Assembly (NCBI GenBank): GCA_937880545.1
Contig: CALFKA010000198.1
Location: 1-5,549, forward strand
Origin: an uncultured Clostridia bacterium
GTDB taxonomy: Bacteria > Bacillota > Clostridia > Peptostreptococcales > Acidaminobacteraceae
Direction: 5' to 3'
Length of the DNA: 5,549 nt
The notes below the pieces were generated by a model. That model did no database searches. It saw only the letters and a list, made by a program, of their open reading frames with translations, and was not told the DNA's origin. Positions 4,843 to 5,549 of this stretch are shown piece after piece. The translations under genes and the position numbers were made by a program. The number at the start of each line of letters is the position of its first letter. Position 1 is the stretch's first letter.

Positions 4843-5549
4843 GGCATGGACTGGAATATTCGCTCATCGACCACTATCGCGCGGAAGGGGATTCGCTGCC
4901 TTTGATGTGCGAAATTCTGGGTGTGTCCAAAGCAGGTTACTACAAGGACCGCCGTCGTAAGAAGACAGCAAAAGAACGGCAAGACGAAGCGGTTCTCGCG
5001 TGTATTCTCCGCTTCCATGAGGAGTATAAACAACTCTTTGGCTATCGCCGGATGACCATGTACGTAAACCGAGAGCTGGAAACCACGTATTCAGAAGGCT
5101 ACATCCATCGCTTGATGAAGCTCCACGGAATCCACTCGAGGATTCGCAGGAAGAAGGTCAACCGAAAGAGGTCACAGCCACAGTACGTCAGTGAAAATGT
5201 TCTAAACCGAGAGTTCACAGCGGAAAGATCGAATCAAAAATGGCTGACGGATGTGACGGAATTTGCTATTCCCCACGATACAAGAAAACTCTTTCTCAGT
5301 CCCATTCTCGATCTCTTCGGCAAAGATATCGTCACGTATACACTGTCATTCCGAAACAATAACCACCTAGTCTACTCCATGTTTGAGCAGGCCCGCCAGA
5401 AGTATCCGGAAGCAACACCGCTCTTTCATGATGACAGAGGGTTCCAGTACACGAGCAGAGGATTCAAACGCATGCTGGAAAAAGCGGGGATGACGCACAG
5501 CATGTCAAGGCCTGGGAAGTGCATAGAGAGTCTGACCCCTTGGTCACAA
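4806..5549 (+). CDS. IS3-family transposase OrfB, DDE integrase domain (partial, reached by -1 frameshift)
   Basis: The frame stays open from the frameshift site to the right edge, 248 codons with no stop. It starts with the IS3 OrfB N-terminal helix-turn-helix (about residues 23-45, LPLMCEILGVSKAGYYKDRR), then the HTH_21-type segment YKQLFGYRRMTMYVNRELE with the conserved GYRR, then the RNase H-like integrase core. The first catalytic Asp is in KWLTDVTEF, and the second in LFHDDRGFQYTS, where relatives usually have HSD. The downstream segment HSMSRPGKCI is typical, but the following residues ESLTPWSQ do not match the expected DNxxMESF block. At the spacing of a DD(35)E enzyme the catalytic Glu position is Trp. 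It catalyses DNA cleavage and strand transfer when fused to OrfA. As read here, the copy may be inactive, chimeric or cut by another element. Confidence 0.82.

Larger units (their letters stand above)
4077..5549 (+). mobile_element. IS3-family insertion sequence (left end, orfA and most of orfB; right end outside window)
   Basis: The element starts near 4077 with TGAACTGACCC, which fits the TG-initiated ends of the IS150 branch of IS3. It carries orfA and then orfB in the -1 frame, joined by an A9 slippery tract. Insertion lies 30 bases after the deaminase stop, leaving that gene intact. The right terminal repeat and target duplication cannot be seen. The last 20 or so bases of the window no longer fit an IS3 orfB, so the element may be truncated or interrupted. 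Confidence 0.85.

Noticed and set aside
4468..5033. Minus-strand open frames opposite the transposase genes
   Set aside because: Phe/Leu-rich antisense products of the Glu/Lys-rich coiled coil; no domain and no ribosome binding site support.

Overview
The window reads as a chromosomal segment of a low-to-mid GC Gram-positive anaerobe, probably Bacillota (Firmicutes). I infer this from strong GGAGG-type ribosome binding sites, a classic hairpin-plus-U-tract terminator, and a long CofE-like ligase and HAD phosphatase of a type I associate with clostridial and erysipelotrichial genomes. I cannot name a genus.

Left part (1-1029, minus strand): two different GNAT-fold acetyltransferases lie in tandem. 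The 586-1029 gene is complete. The 1-513 gene runs off the left edge and lacks its C-terminus. A 338-base spacer (1030-1367) follows, holding a convincing intrinsic terminator for the next unit and no certain gene.

Middle (1368-3350, minus strand): a two-gene operon, read from right to left. First comes a HAD-superfamily phosphatase (2580-3350), then, after 21 bases, a 396-residue protein of the F420-0:gamma-glutamyl ligase (CofE-like) family (1368-2558). A perfect TATAAT box lies upstream of the phosphatase and a terminator lies 29 bases after the ligase stop, so both ends of the transcription unit are visible. The ligase's real substrate is unclear; nothing else in the window belongs to F420 metabolism.

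Right of the divergent intergenic region (3351-3560), a zinc-dependent nucleoside (CMP/dCMP-type) deaminase (3561-4046) is on the plus strand. Its leader contains an imperfect hairpin.

Right end (4077-5549, plus strand): an IS3-family insertion sequence begins 30 bases after the deaminase stop. It has a left terminal repeat, a long hairpin that covers the transposase ribosome binding site, an OrfA with three helix-turn-helix units and a coiled coil, and an A9 slippery tract that would carry ribosomes by -1 frameshift into OrfB, the DDE integrase. OrfB loses its family resemblance just before the catalytic Glu, where the sequence switches to CTGACCC, a motif also found in the element's left end. 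This may be a second insertion or an assembly junction. The right end of the element is not in the window.

No tRNA, rRNA, CRISPR array or recognised riboswitch was seen. Most of the window is ordinary; the points most worth a second look are the self-masking hairpin of the insertion sequence, the OrfB junction and the unknown role of the CofE-like/HAD pair.
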